64,000 bases of DNA from Bacteroidota bacterium (GCA_022572355.1 JACZWC010000020.1:1-64000), one strand, 5' to 3'. Shown: positions 17,237 to 27,674, numbered from the stretch's first letter. Translations and numbers: made by a program. Notes: a model not told the origin generated them from the letters alone.

Positions 17237-17286
17237 TGCTCATAGCTTAATAAATTTCAAATCCCGGCTTTCTTAAACATTTCCAT

Positions 17287-18777
17287 ATGTTGAGATATAT
17301 CATCCGCAGGATCTTGCTTTTTATACCAACCTTAATTGCTATTTCGCTGTTGGCTTTTATCATCAGTGTCAACGCACCCGGTGATCCGGTTGAGAGGATG
17401 GTGGGCGGCGGACAGAGTGGGGGAGAGGTAAGTTCTGCTTCAGCGAATCTTTCCGAGCAGAAAAAACTATGGAGAAAAAAGCTGGGTCTTGACCTACCCT
17501 TGTTTTATTTCAGTATTGGCAGCCTGGCCGCTCCGGACACTTTGTATAAAATTTATGACAAGAACGAAAGGGAAGCGCTCGCAAGATTGATTGACCGGTA
17601 CGGCAACTGGAAAGAAATTCAGGATTATTATCAATCGTTGCTGTTGCTGGATCATTTTAACCAAAAGATCAGTGTTGGTGAGAATTTGTATGCCGAATAT
17701 TCTGAAAGCGAAGTAAACCAGGCCATGAATACTGTGGGTTTTGAAGCAGTTGCATTGCGGTCAGTTTACAGAGATAATATGGTAATGGCAAGAATTCAAA
17801 CCCTGAAAGAAATTTACGCGAGATATTCTTTTCTGAGTGAGGGTGGGAAGATACTGGATGAAATAAGTAACAAATATGGAGCGATCAAAGAAAACGCGCG
17901 CATTTGGAAAAACTACATCCCTGTAATCAACTTTTATGGCAACAATCAATATCACCGCTGGGTCTTTGGCGATGCACACGGATTCACAAAGGGGATTATA
18001 AGGGGAGATTTTGGTATTTCCTATATCACCAAACAGCCCGTTTCTGAGAAAATAGGTGAAAGGATCTTCTGGTCATTGCTGCTTACCCTGGTTTCGGTTT
18101 TCTTCGCTTACCTGGTCAGCATACCATTAGGCATAAAGGCGGCAGTAAAGAAAGATTCAATGTTTGACAGGATTTCGGGCCTTATCGTGTTTATTCTCTA
18201 CTCCATGCCTTCCTTTTGGGTAGCAGTTTTGTTGCTGATGATCTTTGCCAATCCCTCCAATTTTGCCGATCATGTGGCATGGCTACCCGCTTCAGGAGTT
18301 AAACCGGCATCGGGTTATCCGGATGGTGCGGGTATTATTGAAAAACTGGGCATTTCACTTCCTTACCTGGTGTTACCTGTGATCTGTTATACATACAGCT
18401 CATTTGCCTTTTTATCGAGGACAATGAGGGTTTCAATGCTCGAGGTGATCGGGCTGGATTATATCAGAACCGCAAGGGCAAAGGGCTTGCTCGAATCACA
18501 GGTGATCTACAAGCATGGCTTAAAAAATGCTTTGCTGCCGGTCATTACCGTTTCTGCCAACATCTTTCCAGCTGTCATCGGCGGTTCGGTCATTATAGAA
18601 TCCATATTTACAATCCCGGGAATGGGGAATGAGATTGTCACAGCAATTTACAATAAAGATTACCCCATGATCATTGCGGTATTTACGCTGACCGGTATGT
18701 TCACCATTATAGGATTTTTAATCGCCGATATTTTATACGCCATTGCAAATCCGAGAATATCATTTTCTAAAAAGTGA
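17287..18777 (+). CDS. Oligopeptide ABC permease, OppB/DppB type
   Basis: 496 residues: an N-terminal membrane helix (MLRYIIRRILLFIPTLIAISLLAFIIS pattern typical of DppB), a long periplasmic insert of about 220 residues, then the binding-protein-dependent transport domain with five helices and the EAA loop containing DYIRTARAKGL. The insert makes it longer than the usual ~310-340 residues of the family; this is seen in several Bacteroidota members. It forms the channel with the next gene product. No ATPase gene is present in the window. Confidence 0.9.
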   Translation: MLRYIIRRILLFIPTLIAISLLAFIISVNAPGDPVERMVGGGQSGGEVSSASANLSEQKKLWRKKLGLDLPLFYFSIGSLAAPDTLYKIYDKNEREALARLIDRYGNWKEIQDYYQSLLLLDHFNQKISVGENLYAEYSESEVNQAMNTVGFEAVALRSVYRDNMVMARIQTLKEIYARYSFLSEGGKILDEISNKYGAIKENARIWKNYIPVINFYGNNQYHRWVFGDAHGFTKGIIRGDFGISYITKQPVSEKIGERIFWSLLLTLVSVFFAYLVSIPLGIKAAVKKDSMFDRISGLIVFILYSMPSFWVAVLLLMIFANPSNFADHVAWLPASGVKPASGYPDGAGIIEKLGISLPYLVLPVICYTYSSFAFLSRTMRVSMLEVIGLDYIRTARAKGLLESQVIYKHGLKNALLPVITVSANIFPAVIGGSVIIESIFTIPGMGNEIVTAIYNKDYPMIIAVFTLTGMFTIIGFLIADILYAIANPRISFSKK

Positions 18778-18787
18778 GTTTGTTTTT

Positions 18788-20140
18788 ATGAAACAGAAAA
18801 CAACTATAAAAGAAAGAAAGCACACCTTCAATAGATATGCATGGAGACAGTTCAAGAAGAATAAACTTGCTTACCTCTCTTTTCGGATACTCGTTGTACT
18901 TGTGATCATCGCTTTGCTGTGTCCCATTTTGGCCAATGACAAGCCATTGTATATCAAATATGAAGGTTCACACTATTTCCCCGCCTTTTCATTTAAGAAC
19001 CACTATGAAATACTCAATACAGAAAGCGGAAAGCATGAAAAGATACAGCTGGATATTGCCGATTGGAAGAGAATGGATCTGGAAAATGTGATCTGGGCGC
19101 CTGTTTCATATTCTCCAAACAAATCAGAGAAATTAAACCGGTATTTGAATGCCGGCTACAAAAGCCCGGGTGATAAGCAATTATTTGATAATAAAGAAGG
19201 GGAGGTTATTGAGATCCCCGCGAGGTTCCGGCATTGGTTAGGCACCAACAAGAAAGGTGAAGATGTGCTGGCAGGATTGATACACGGCACCAGGACCTCT
19301 TTGCTGATCGGAATGCTATCCATGGGAATTGCTTCAATAATCGGACTCATCACAGGTGCATTGGCCGGTTACTATGGAGATACTAAACTAACTGCAACGA
19401 GGGGCTCATTCTGGCTGTTTGTAGTCGGAGTGCTGACCGCTTATTATTACGGATTTATGATGAGGAGTTTCAGTTTGGAGGACGGACTAGCCGGGTCGGG
19501 TTTTTCTTTCATTTTCCAGTGTTTGATTTCTCTCGTCATTTTTACTGCAATCTGTGGAGTATTTTATTATACCGGCAAATATGTTGGCAAAATTCCTGGC
19601 TTGAATAAACAGGTAAGTGTACCTGTTGACCTGATCATTTCACGAGTAATTGAAATGCTTACTTCTATTCCCCGGCTTATACTGATCATTTCCTTTGCTG
19701 CAATTGCCAGTGAGCCATCTCTTTTCAATGTAATGGTAATTATCGGGCTGACCTCATGGGCTGGAATTGCCCGCCTTACAAGAGCTGAATTCCTTAAAGT
19801 GCGGGAGTTGGAATATATTGAAGCAGCGAAAGCTTTGGGTTATTCAGAAAGGCGCATCATTTTCACCCATGCCTTGCCCAATTGTCTTGCACCGGCAGTA
19901 GTTGCCATAGCATTCGGAGTGGCATCTGCAATTTTGATTGAGTCGGGATTGTCCTTCTTAGGTATCGGCTTACCCCATGATGTGGTTACCTGGGGTTCAT
20001 TATTAAGTGCGGGCAAAGAAAATTTTGATGCCTGGTGGCTGGTGATCTTTCCAGGGTTGGCAATATTCCTGACCGTGACCATCTACAACCTCATTGGTGA
20101 TGGCTTAAGGGATGCCCTGGATCCAAGGTTGAAAGGATAA
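18788..20140 (+). CDS. Oligopeptide ABC permease, OppC/DppC type
   Basis: About 450 residues. The N-terminal cytoplasmic stretch ends in WRQFKKNKLAYLSF, the typical OppC start, followed by a first helix, a long periplasmic insert, and the transport domain with HWLGTNKKGEDVLAGLIHGTRTSL spread over ~30 residues and an EAA loop LEYIEAAKALGYS. The ATG at 18788 avoids the overlap with the preceding gene that an upstream ATG at 18743 would cause. It completes the membrane channel; ATPases must come from elsewhere. Confidence 0.9.
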   Translation: MKQKTTIKERKHTFNRYAWRQFKKNKLAYLSFRILVVLVIIALLCPILANDKPLYIKYEGSHYFPAFSFKNHYEILNTESGKHEKIQLDIADWKRMDLENVIWAPVSYSPNKSEKLNRYLNAGYKSPGDKQLFDNKEGEVIEIPARFRHWLGTNKKGEDVLAGLIHGTRTSLLIGMLSMGIASIIGLITGALAGYYGDTKLTATRGSFWLFVVGVLTAYYYGFMMRSFSLEDGLAGSGFSFIFQCLISLVIFTAICGVFYYTGKYVGKIPGLNKQVSVPVDLIISRVIEMLTSIPRLILIISFAAIASEPSLFNVMVIIGLTSWAGIARLTRAEFLKVRELEYIEAAKALGYSERRIIFTHALPNCLAPAVVAIAFGVASAILIESGLSFLGIGLPHDVVTWGSLLSAGKENFDAWWLVIFPGLAIFLTVTIYNLIGDGLRDALDPRLKG

Positions 20141-20393
20141 ATTGTTACTTTCTAAATCGTAAGCTCGACCCATACACATTGAGTTTAATGTCATTTCCCT
20201 GAAAAGTTAAGACTTAAAAAGTACAGAGCCTATAATCAAATTTAACCCCTCGGCTAGGTCAATACACTGGTCTTAGTTGTCCAATTCAAAGTGCATTTGT
20301 CCACCATTGTCTTAGAATGCTTTTCGTCCTTCAAACAAACAGGCAACGCGAGGGCCAGGAACGACGGAGCTTTTGCTTTTATTCTGTTGACAG

Positions 20394-21881
20394 ATGGATA
20401 ATCTAATTGCATTGGTTAATGGCTTAAAATCCGGTGAAGTTTCACTGGTAAAACACCTGTATTTACTAAAAGCGAGTTCTGAAAAGAAAAAGAGAGACCG
20501 CCTTTTCAATTTGATTCTCAACCATAAAGTTACCACCGACGAAGAAGCGTCGATTGCATTGTACGGAGAGAAGCCAACATCAGCATATTCGCAATTAAAG
20601 ACCCGGCTTAAAAGTGATATTCACAACGTATTGATCCTGCAAGATTCTTCCGTAAAATACAAGACTCCTGCAGCGCAGGCAGCATTCGATTGTCGCAGGG
20701 CTCTCATACAAGGAGAGATATTACTGGGAAGGGGCGTCTATTGTGAGGCGGTCAATATGCTTTTGAAAGCGAGCCGTACCGCTCAAAAGTATGAGCTGTT
20801 TGCCGAAAGGATACAGATTGATGACTTGTTGAGAAGCCACTTGGTGATCAAAGAAGGCCAGAAACCCTTTGATGAGTACACAAAGGCGATAGATAGCAAT
20901 GTGACTCTCCTGAAGGAGTCATTGAAAGCCAAACGCAACCATTACCTGATAACGGTGCCAAACTTGTTCAAAACCAACAATGAACATGAATACCTGGAAC
21001 ATGGGGAGGAGATATTGTCACAAATTAAGACGGATTTGGGCGACACGCGGGCGGTAAGGGCTGAATTTTACAACCGCCTTACTGCGGTGCACTACTATTC
21101 ACGGCAGAAGAACTTCTCCGCTGCCATGAATCAGGCAAAGATCCTGGAGGTGTTGGTAGAAAAGAACGGGGTGGTCAAGTCCGATGCCAATATTGCAGGT
21201 GTGTCCATGGAAATAGCCAATATTCTCATTAATCTGGGCAAATTCCAGTCGGCATCGCGATATGCTCAAAAGTCCCTGATGCATTTTAAAAAGGGGATGG
21301 TGAACGAGCTTTACGCCATGGAATCATTGTTCTTCTCTTATTTCAGGGAAGGCAATATAATAAGTGCCCAGGATATCATAGAACAAGCCTACAGGCACAA
21401 ACAGCTTAAATACAATAAATTTCTCGAGGCCAAATGGAAGTTCCTGAGCTCAGCCACTGAGTTTAAAAATGGAAACTTAGATGCCTCGTTAAAAAGCCTC
21501 AGCCAAAACTCCATGCTCGCTAACGACAAATCCGGTTGGTTGCTGGGCATATATATCCTGGAAATAATCAACAGGATTGAGAAAGGTGATTATGATTGGG
21601 TGGAATACCGATTTGAGGCATTCAAAAAAGTGATCCAGCGCCACAACGGTAAAGCCGGAGGCAACAGAAGATGCAGCAGTATTCAGAAAGTACTGAGAAC
21701 CCTGGTAAAATGCGACTACTGTTTTGATACTGCTGCGCAGAAGGAGAGCCATGTGCTCAATTTACTGGAAAGAGGCCGGGATTCTTACTATTGGAATCCT
21801 GTTGGTTATGAAATAGTTCGTTTTGACAGCTGGCTCAACAGCAAATTGCTGCAGCAGCAGCTCTCCTTCAACTTTGCTTAG
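20394..21881 (+). CDS. Helical-repeat (TPR-like) protein B
   Basis: 495 residues, soluble, with repeated helical pairs (GVYCEAVNMLLKASRTAQKY, KFQSASRYAQKSLMHF, NIISAQDIIEQAYRH). It is a diverged paralogue of protein A at 13758-15359, with the same order of an N-terminal helical domain, repeats, and a C-terminal YYWNPVGYEIVRFDSWL segment. It lies 250 bp after the second permease, so it may have its own promoter. The importer is flanked by both family members, which suggests a family-wide role in control or assembly; this is inference. Confidence 0.65.
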   Translation: MDNLIALVNGLKSGEVSLVKHLYLLKASSEKKKRDRLFNLILNHKVTTDEEASIALYGEKPTSAYSQLKTRLKSDIHNVLILQDSSVKYKTPAAQAAFDCRRALIQGEILLGRGVYCEAVNMLLKASRTAQKYELFAERIQIDDLLRSHLVIKEGQKPFDEYTKAIDSNVTLLKESLKAKRNHYLITVPNLFKTNNEHEYLEHGEEILSQIKTDLGDTRAVRAEFYNRLTAVHYYSRQKNFSAAMNQAKILEVLVEKNGVVKSDANIAGVSMEIANILINLGKFQSASRYAQKSLMHFKKGMVNELYAMESLFFSYFREGNIISAQDIIEQAYRHKQLKYNKFLEAKWKFLSSATEFKNGNLDASLKSLSQNSMLANDKSGWLLGIYILEIINRIEKGDYDWVEYRFEAFKKVIQRHNGKAGGNRRCSSIQKVLRTLVKCDYCFDTAAQKESHVLNLLERGRDSYYWNPVGYEIVRFDSWLNSKLLQQQLSFNFA

Positions 21882-21919
21882 CCCTGATCCTGTATGGATG
21901 TCTCATTTTGTATAAATAA

Positions 21920-21939
21920 CCCTGTGAATATGTACAGGG
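21920..21939 (+). terminator. Hairpin after helical-repeat protein B
   Basis: CCCTGT at 21920-21925 and ACAGGG at 21934-21939 form a perfect six-base stem with an eight-base loop, about 40 bp after the stop at 21881. There is no T-run after it, so it is a weak candidate. Confidence 0.25.
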
Positions 21940-22091
21940 GTAAGGTGACGTAAATATCACATTATCAGTAGGTTGTCATATTGTCTCTCTCAACTGAGCC
22001 CAGGAAAAATCAAAAAACTGTCCTGTTGATTGCTCTAATGGTCCCGTACATTTAAAATGGGGTAGTGTGCCCTGATCAAATACTGAGGCCA

Positions 22092-25000
22092 ATGGCACTG
22101 CTTGAGACCAAAACTCAAAGAAAGAAAGAACACGAAAACGGGCTTGCGGACAAGTCCCGCGCACAGCAGACGGATCTTTTAGAGCCTCATGAACCCGTTC
22201 TGGCCGATACAATAACCGCCTTTCCCCTTCAGCCTCAACTAGAAGTGGGTGAGCCGGACGATGAATTGGAAAAGGAGGCTGACTCTACGGCTGATGCCGT
22301 GATGCTGATGCCCGATGTTGGATTGGAGCCTTCCGTTCAGCTTATGCCCTCGAATGACAAGTCCCAAGTGGCCTTGATGCCTGAGAGAAACTTCAACGCT
22401 GTTCAATTGATGCCTGCTGCACGTTTGAGCCTGATGGAGGAAGAAGCTGATCACGAAGAGGAGGTGGATTCCGCACCTGAAGTGCAGAGACAAATGGACG
22501 CTGCAAATGAAGACGATGAGGTACAGAGGCAACCTGATGTTCAAAGATCAGAAAACGGGGGCGGGCAGGTATCTCCTGGTTTGGAAAGCAACATTAAGAG
22601 TAGCAAAGGAAGCGGGTCGAAATTGCCATCCCATGTAGCCGGTGACCTCGGCGGAAAAATAGGCGCTGATTTTAGCAAGGTGAATATTCATACGGATAGC
22701 AATGCGGTGCAAATGAATAAGGAAATCGGCGCCAAGGCATTCACCCATGGCAGCGATATTTACTTTAACCAGGGAAATTACAATCCAGCATCCAATGAAG
22801 GAAAACATTTGCTGTCCCATGAGCTGACCCATACCATCCAGCAGGGAGCGACCTCAAAAGTTCAGGCCAAGGAAGAAGAACAGGCTAAGGACCAAGATAC
22901 ATCAGGTGTAGCCCTGGGTGGTGAAGCAAAAAAAGACCCATCTGCAGCAGGCCCTGATGCTGAAACAAAGAAAGACACAGCTGAAGAGGCACCGGGTACC
23001 AACGGAGTGGAGAAAGAGGAGAAAAAGGCTGAGCCCGAGCCCAAACCAAAAGAGCAGGCGGAATCATCCGCAGCGGCGCCGGATGCGCAGGCAAAAGTGA
23101 ACGGTGCAGCACCCGTAGTTGCTGCTGAGCCAGAGAAGAAAGCGGAGGATGAATCAGAACTCAAAATAGAGGAGGATGCATCTGTAGTAGCTCCGGATGT
23201 GATGGCTGCATCAGGGGAGGAAGGTGTGGAAGGTGGTGGCGGAGCTCCAGCTGCCGGAGGAGGTGGGGGCCGCATGATTGACATCGCCAAACCCGAATTT
23301 GATGGCTTGGCCGAACAGGCAATGGCTGATATGGCCGCTTCGAGAGGAGCAGCGAAGGCTGAATTAAGACAAGGGTCAGCCAAAAAGTTAAGCCAGAAAA
23401 AATCTGCTATTCAGGAACTGGCTAAAAACGAAAAGGAAAAGAAATCGGCGGCTGAAAAATTAGCTGAGACTCAGGCCGCCATACAGGAAACACCGGGAGA
23501 TAAAGAGCAGGAGATGAACACTGCCCAGGTTGCTTCTATGGAACAAACCGAAAAACCTGAGGTGGCTGAATCAGAAGCCAAACAGGAGAAAGACAAAGCC
23601 ATTGACAAATTGGTCCGGAACGTAACTTCCCTGGAGGACCTTGATAATATCAAGTCGACGGCGCCTGATATGACTGCGTCGGTAATGAAAAACATCCACG
23701 AGCAAACAGCGGGTGTCACAGCTACCTATGAGCAGCTCGACACCGCCCAACAAAAGCCGGAGGCCGTAGTGCAGGCGGAAACATTACCGGAACCGGAACT
23801 ACCCGTTGAAACACCGGCCCTGGACTTGGGCACGGACTTGATACCGAAAGTGAAGGATGATCAGCTGGCCTTTCTTGAACAAAGCAGCCAGGAAGCGGAT
23901 AACCTCTATGCCAAGGAGGGCCTGGATGCTCCGGGGATGAAAGAGGTAGTGGACTCTGTTGACTCGGGGGACATTGGGGAGGCCAATGCCAATAAAGCCG
24001 AGCTCCAGGAAAAAGCGGCGTCAGCACCCGCTGAAATAAGAAAAGCTGAAAGTGATGCACATTCCAACTTGGAAAAAGACCTCAAGGAGGAAGAGAACAA
24101 GGGACGGCAGGACATGCGCAAAGAGCGGGATAAAGAGTTGAAAGATGCCGGTAAAAAACAAGGAGAGACCAAATCGGCAATTGAAATAAAGCGCAAAGCT
24201 GTTACAGATCACATCAAGGGCATTTACGAGACAGCCAACCAATCTGTAAGCGATAAGCTCGCCAAGCTCGAAACTGACTCCATGAAGGCCTTTGATGAGG
24301 CCAATGCAAAGGCCTCAAAGGAGCTAGAGGATAATATCAAAAGCCGTATGGAGGTCTTCAAGGATGAACGCTATGGCGGTTTGTTCGGCTGGGCACGTTG
24401 GCTAAAGGACCTGATCTGGGACATCACCGAATTGCCCGTACCCAAGCGCATCTTTCAGGAGGAGCGGGAGAACTTTATTGTCAAAATAGACAGGGCAATT
24501 GCAAAGATCACTGCTGACAATAAAGCGGTCATTGAGGAGTGCCACAAAATTATTGCCGCGACCCGTACCGAAATAGATGAATACGTGGCCACCTTGGGCG
24601 ATGATGTCAAGGATGCCGCTGTCAAAGCACAAGAGGACATTCAAAAGAAACTCGATTCTTTGGATGCAAAAGTGAACGAGAAAGAGCAGGAGCTCCAGGC
24701 CAAGCTCGAGATGAAGCGGGAAGAAGCCATTAAAGCCATTGACGAGAAGCTGGAGAAAATGAAGGAGGAAATGGGTCCTGCACTGGCTAAGCTGGGCAAC
24801 TTGCTCCTGGACGCTCTAATGAAGGTCTTTGAGTGGGCATTGACCGCTGCCGGTAAGTCTCCGGATGAGATCATGGGTATCATTAACAAGGCTCGATCTA
24901 CCATTACTGCTATTGTATCCGATCCATTAGGATTCTTTGCCAATCTGGGAAAGGCTGTTGGCCAGGGTTTCCAAAACTTTACGAATAACGTAGGAGAACA

Positions 25001-26903
25001 CTTGCAAAATGCCTTGGTGGGCTGGTTAACGGGGGCAGTAGGTGGTGCATTTAAAATTCCTGAAAAGTTTGATGTAAAGGGTGTATTTACCATGGCCACC
25101 TCGGTATTGGGTATTGGCTGGGATTTCATTCGTTCTGTACTGGTAAAAATCGTGGGTGAAAAGATCATGAGCGCTGCCGAAACGGGCTTTGGCTTGATTA
25201 CGAAAGTGCTCACAGAAGGCCCTATGGCATTGTGGGATGAAATAAAAGACCAGCTATCCGGCCTGAAGGATATGGTGGTGGATGCTATTAAAAACTGGGC
25301 CATTGTACAAATTGTGAAAAAGGCGAGCATTAAGCTGCTATCGATGTTGAACCCAGCCGGCGCCATTGTACAGGCTATCTTACTGATTTACGATACGGTC
25401 ATGTTTTTCATTGAAAACTGGGATCGTATCGTTGATTTTGTCAATTCCATTTTTAGCAGTATCGGTGATATAGCTGCCGGCAAAGTAGCCAGCGCCGCTA
25501 AATACATCGAAAAGGTGTTGGGTCTTGGGCTAACGATATTAATGAGCTTCCTGGCGCGTTTTGTTGGCTTGGGTGGCATTGCCAAGAAGATTATTGGCAT
25601 CCTGAACAAGCTTCGCAAGAAAGTACAAAAGGCCATTCGCAAAGCGGCTAAGAAGATTGGGAAGAAAATTAAGAAGTGGTTTAAAGGAAAGAAAGGTGGG
25701 AAAGACAAGAAAGGTAAGACAGATAAGGATAAGAAGGATTTGAAAAAGAAAGGATTACTTGACTGGTGGGACAATGAAGCTAAGTTTACTACTCCTGACA
25801 AAGGCAAACATCGCCTGTTTTATAAGGGCTCAGGTGAAAAGGCAAAACTATATTTAGCTAGTGATGAAGATGCATTATTGGTTCACCTTGACAAGGCAGC
25901 GAAGGAAACTAAAGAGGGTGATAAAACCAACCTCGAAAATATTGATGCAGCTAAAAAACAATACACGGGTAAGGTGCAACCAGCGGAGAAAACGCTAAAA
26001 AAACTTCAGAGCAAGCAAAAAAGTTTAAAGAAGAAAGCAAGTATCGATGCAAATGACAAGGCCATAAAGGATGCAGATAAAAGGCACGATACGGCTTTTA
26101 ATGAACTGAAAAATTTACTGGACAATATCAATTTTTCTGGGGAGGGCAAGCCGGTAACGGAAAAAACGAATGTTATTCACTCCCCTTCAACAGGACGTCC
26201 CCTCAAGGTTGAAGCCAATCCATTAACTTGGAAATCAGGAAATACACAAGGAAGTGTTCCAGGATCGGCAAATCCTCCTGGTTGGGAGCATGCCAATTCT
26301 GGTGACAGGAAGGGGCTTTACGTTCGAGGACACCTATTAAATCATAATTTGCACGGGCCCAATGATAATTGGAATTTAGTACCTATTACCAACACGTCGA
26401 ACTCACAAATGCGTAGTAAGGTTGAAGACCCTGCCAAAAGCGCGGTCAACACTATGACGGTAATACTTAAATATGTAACGGAAATCACTAAATATCATGA
26501 AAGCGATACGGATAATCAGGTTAAATTTTACCCAGCCGAATGGAGTGTAGCATGGTATTATTTGACGAAAGATGGTAAAAAAGACAGTGAAGCTGATCCC
26601 AATGGCAAAGCTATTAAAGGGGGTGGTGCAACATTTAGACAAGGAACTCCTCCATCTCCCTACAACTTAAATGATCTAGGCACTGAGCTGTTGGTTTCAA
26701 AGTTAGGGTTGGATAAAGAATTTGCGGCAAGTGTAACCAAAGTAAAAAACGAAATGGCCGGTGGTCATTTTGCATCATTTCCATTATTCGAAATTTTGAT
26801 GAATAAATTTTATGTAAATAAATCTGAGGAGAAGAAGAAGATCAATTCAAAAAACGTGAGTATTTTGGCTAATAAAATTAACACAGAAGTTATCATTGAA
26901 TAG
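22092..26903 (+). CDS. DUF4157 polymorphic toxin with C-terminal DNA/RNA nuclease
   Basis: About 1603 residues. Order: acidic N-terminal motif (LEVGEPDDELEKEAD), four or five 'LMP' motifs (~70-115), DUF4157 (~175-250) with HTHGSD-type strand IYFNQGNYNPAS and HELTHTIQQ; a Lys/Glu/Ala-rich coiled-coil stretch (~260-890); a hydrophobic region with many short helices (~900-1180); a polybasic segment (~1175-1225, KAAKKIGKKIKKWFKGKKG); and a nuclease domain with VRGHLLNHNLHGPND (~1410) and NWNLVPITNTSNSQM. The last motif pair fits the beta-beta-alpha-metal endonuclease fold (RGH as base, N for metal). I start at the ATG at 22092 because the preceding codons look random. Probable eCIS cargo with the next gene as immunity. 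Confidence 0.85.
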   Translation: MALLETKTQRKKEHENGLADKSRAQQTDLLEPHEPVLADTITAFPLQPQLEVGEPDDELEKEADSTADAVMLMPDVGLEPSVQLMPSNDKSQVALMPERNFNAVQLMPAARLSLMEEEADHEEEVDSAPEVQRQMDAANEDDEVQRQPDVQRSENGGGQVSPGLESNIKSSKGSGSKLPSHVAGDLGGKIGADFSKVNIHTDSNAVQMNKEIGAKAFTHGSDIYFNQGNYNPASNEGKHLLSHELTHTIQQGATSKVQAKEEEQAKDQDTSGVALGGEAKKDPSAAGPDAETKKDTAEEAPGTNGVEKEEKKAEPEPKPKEQAESSAAAPDAQAKVNGAAPVVAAEPEKKAEDESELKIEEDASVVAPDVMAASGEEGVEGGGGAPAAGGGGGRMIDIAKPEFDGLAEQAMADMAASRGAAKAELRQGSAKKLSQKKSAIQELAKNEKEKKSAAEKLAETQAAIQETPGDKEQEMNTAQVASMEQTEKPEVAESEAKQEKDKAIDKLVRNVTSLEDLDNIKSTAPDMTASVMKNIHEQTAGVTATYEQLDTAQQKPEAVVQAETLPEPELPVETPALDLGTDLIPKVKDDQLAFLEQSSQEADNLYAKEGLDAPGMKEVVDSVDSGDIGEANANKAELQEKAASAPAEIRKAESDAHSNLEKDLKEEENKGRQDMRKERDKELKDAGKKQGETKSAIEIKRKAVTDHIKGIYETANQSVSDKLAKLETDSMKAFDEANAKASKELEDNIKSRMEVFKDERYGGLFGWARWLKDLIWDITELPVPKRIFQEERENFIVKIDRAIAKITADNKAVIEECHKIIAATRTEIDEYVATLGDDVKDAAVKAQEDIQKKLDSLDAKVNEKEQELQAKLEMKREEAIKAIDEKLEKMKEEMGPALAKLGNLLLDALMKVFEWALTAAGKSPDEIMGIINKARSTITAIVSDPLGFFANLGKAVGQGFQNFTNNVGEHLQNALVGWLTGAVGGAFKIPEKFDVKGVFTMATSVLGIGWDFIRSVLVKIVGEKIMSAAETGFGLITKVLTEGPMALWDEIKDQLSGLKDMVVDAIKNWAIVQIVKKASIKLLSMLNPAGAIVQAILLIYDTVMFFIENWDRIVDFVNSIFSSIGDIAAGKVASAAKYIEKVLGLGLTILMSFLARFVGLGGIAKKIIGILNKLRKKVQKAIRKAAKKIGKKIKKWFKGKKGGKDKKGKTDKDKKDLKKKGLLDWWDNEAKFTTPDKGKHRLFYKGSGEKAKLYLASDEDALLVHLDKAAKETKEGDKTNLENIDAAKKQYTGKVQPAEKTLKKLQSKQKSLKKKASIDANDKAIKDADKRHDTAFNELKNLLDNINFSGEGKPVTEKTNVIHSPSTGRPLKVEANPLTWKSGNTQGSVPGSANPPGWEHANSGDRKGLYVRGHLLNHNLHGPNDNWNLVPITNTSNSQMRSKVEDPAKSAVNTMTVILKYVTEITKYHESDTDNQVKFYPAEWSVAWYYLTKDGKKDSEADPNGKAIKGGGATFRQGTPPSPYNLNDLGTELLVSKLGLDKEFAASVTKVKNEMAGGHFASFPLFEILMNKFYVNKSEEKKKINSKNVSILANKINTEVIIE

Positions 26904-26906
26904 GCT

Positions 26907-27674
26907 ATGTCGGTTTTACTAGATAAGTTTGAGGAATTCCGTAAAGACGTTATTAATAGTGACCACATTAATGTTCTCGAAGATAACTACGAGATAATTA
27001 AGAGTGTTGAAGATTTCTATAACTATGAGGAAAAATTTTCAATCTTAAAGGGAAAGACCGGAATTGATATTCCAAAGGCTGACTGGGAGAGTTTGGCCAC
27101 CTCTGGACTTACACTCGATTGGGATAGACCTGCAGAATCATATGAGGAAGCATATATGTACGGAGGCTATGTTATTCAAGATCTTACCATGTGCCTTGGA
27201 TACGATGATCCATTTTGGAAAATTGATCATCCTTCTCCAAGTGATGAAGAAAGATTGTTTTTAGAAAAAATAAACTACATCCAGCGATGTGCACATGGCA
27301 ACGATGGTACTTATGGTTGCTTATATCGAGAACAAGGTGTCTATCCATGCCCAGTTTATTTTTATGATAAAGGCCTTTATTGCAAAATGAATTTAGATTA
27401 CGATCAATATTATGAGTCAATGCTAGCTTCCAGTGCCGTTTCCTATTGGCAATACTTTTATATTGATATTGACGAAATTTATTCGAGAACAAGGGATATT
27501 AATGCAGATAACATTAATTCTGTTTACCACGATGAAATTCCTGAAGGCATTACAAAGTTTGAAGCCATTATTAATCATTTAGAAAGCAACTTGAAACTTC
27601 TTCCTGATTCATTCCCAGATAAAGATTTTAGCTATCATCAAAAACATTTGGAAGAACTGAAATCGAAGCAATAG
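26907..27674 (+). CDS. Candidate immunity protein of the nuclease toxin
   Basis: 255 residues, very acidic, no signal peptide, rich in Tyr and Trp (YCKMNLDYDQYYESML, SYWQYFYIDIDEIYS). It begins three bases after the toxin stop and has no other partner. This is the position, size and charge expected of an immunity protein that blocks a nuclease inside the producer cell. The fold is not recognised; an SMI1/SUKH-like fold is possible (WESLATSGLTL start), but I cannot support it. The gene is also lower in GC than the toxin. Confidence 0.65.
   Translation: MSVLLDKFEEFRKDVINSDHINVLEDNYEIIKSVEDFYNYEEKFSILKGKTGIDIPKADWESLATSGLTLDWDRPAESYEEAYMYGGYVIQDLTMCLGYDDPFWKIDHPSPSDEERLFLEKINYIQRCAHGNDGTYGCLYREQGVYPCPVYFYDKGLYCKMNLDYDQYYESMLASSAVSYWQYFYIDIDEIYSRTRDINADNINSVYHDEIPEGITKFEAIINHLESNLKLLPDSFPDKDFSYHQKHLEELKSKQ

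Noticed and set aside
22862..23383. Minus-strand frame of 173 residues rich in Ser, Ala and Pro
   Set aside because: Antisense of the Ala/Glu/Lys-rich linker of the nuclease toxin.
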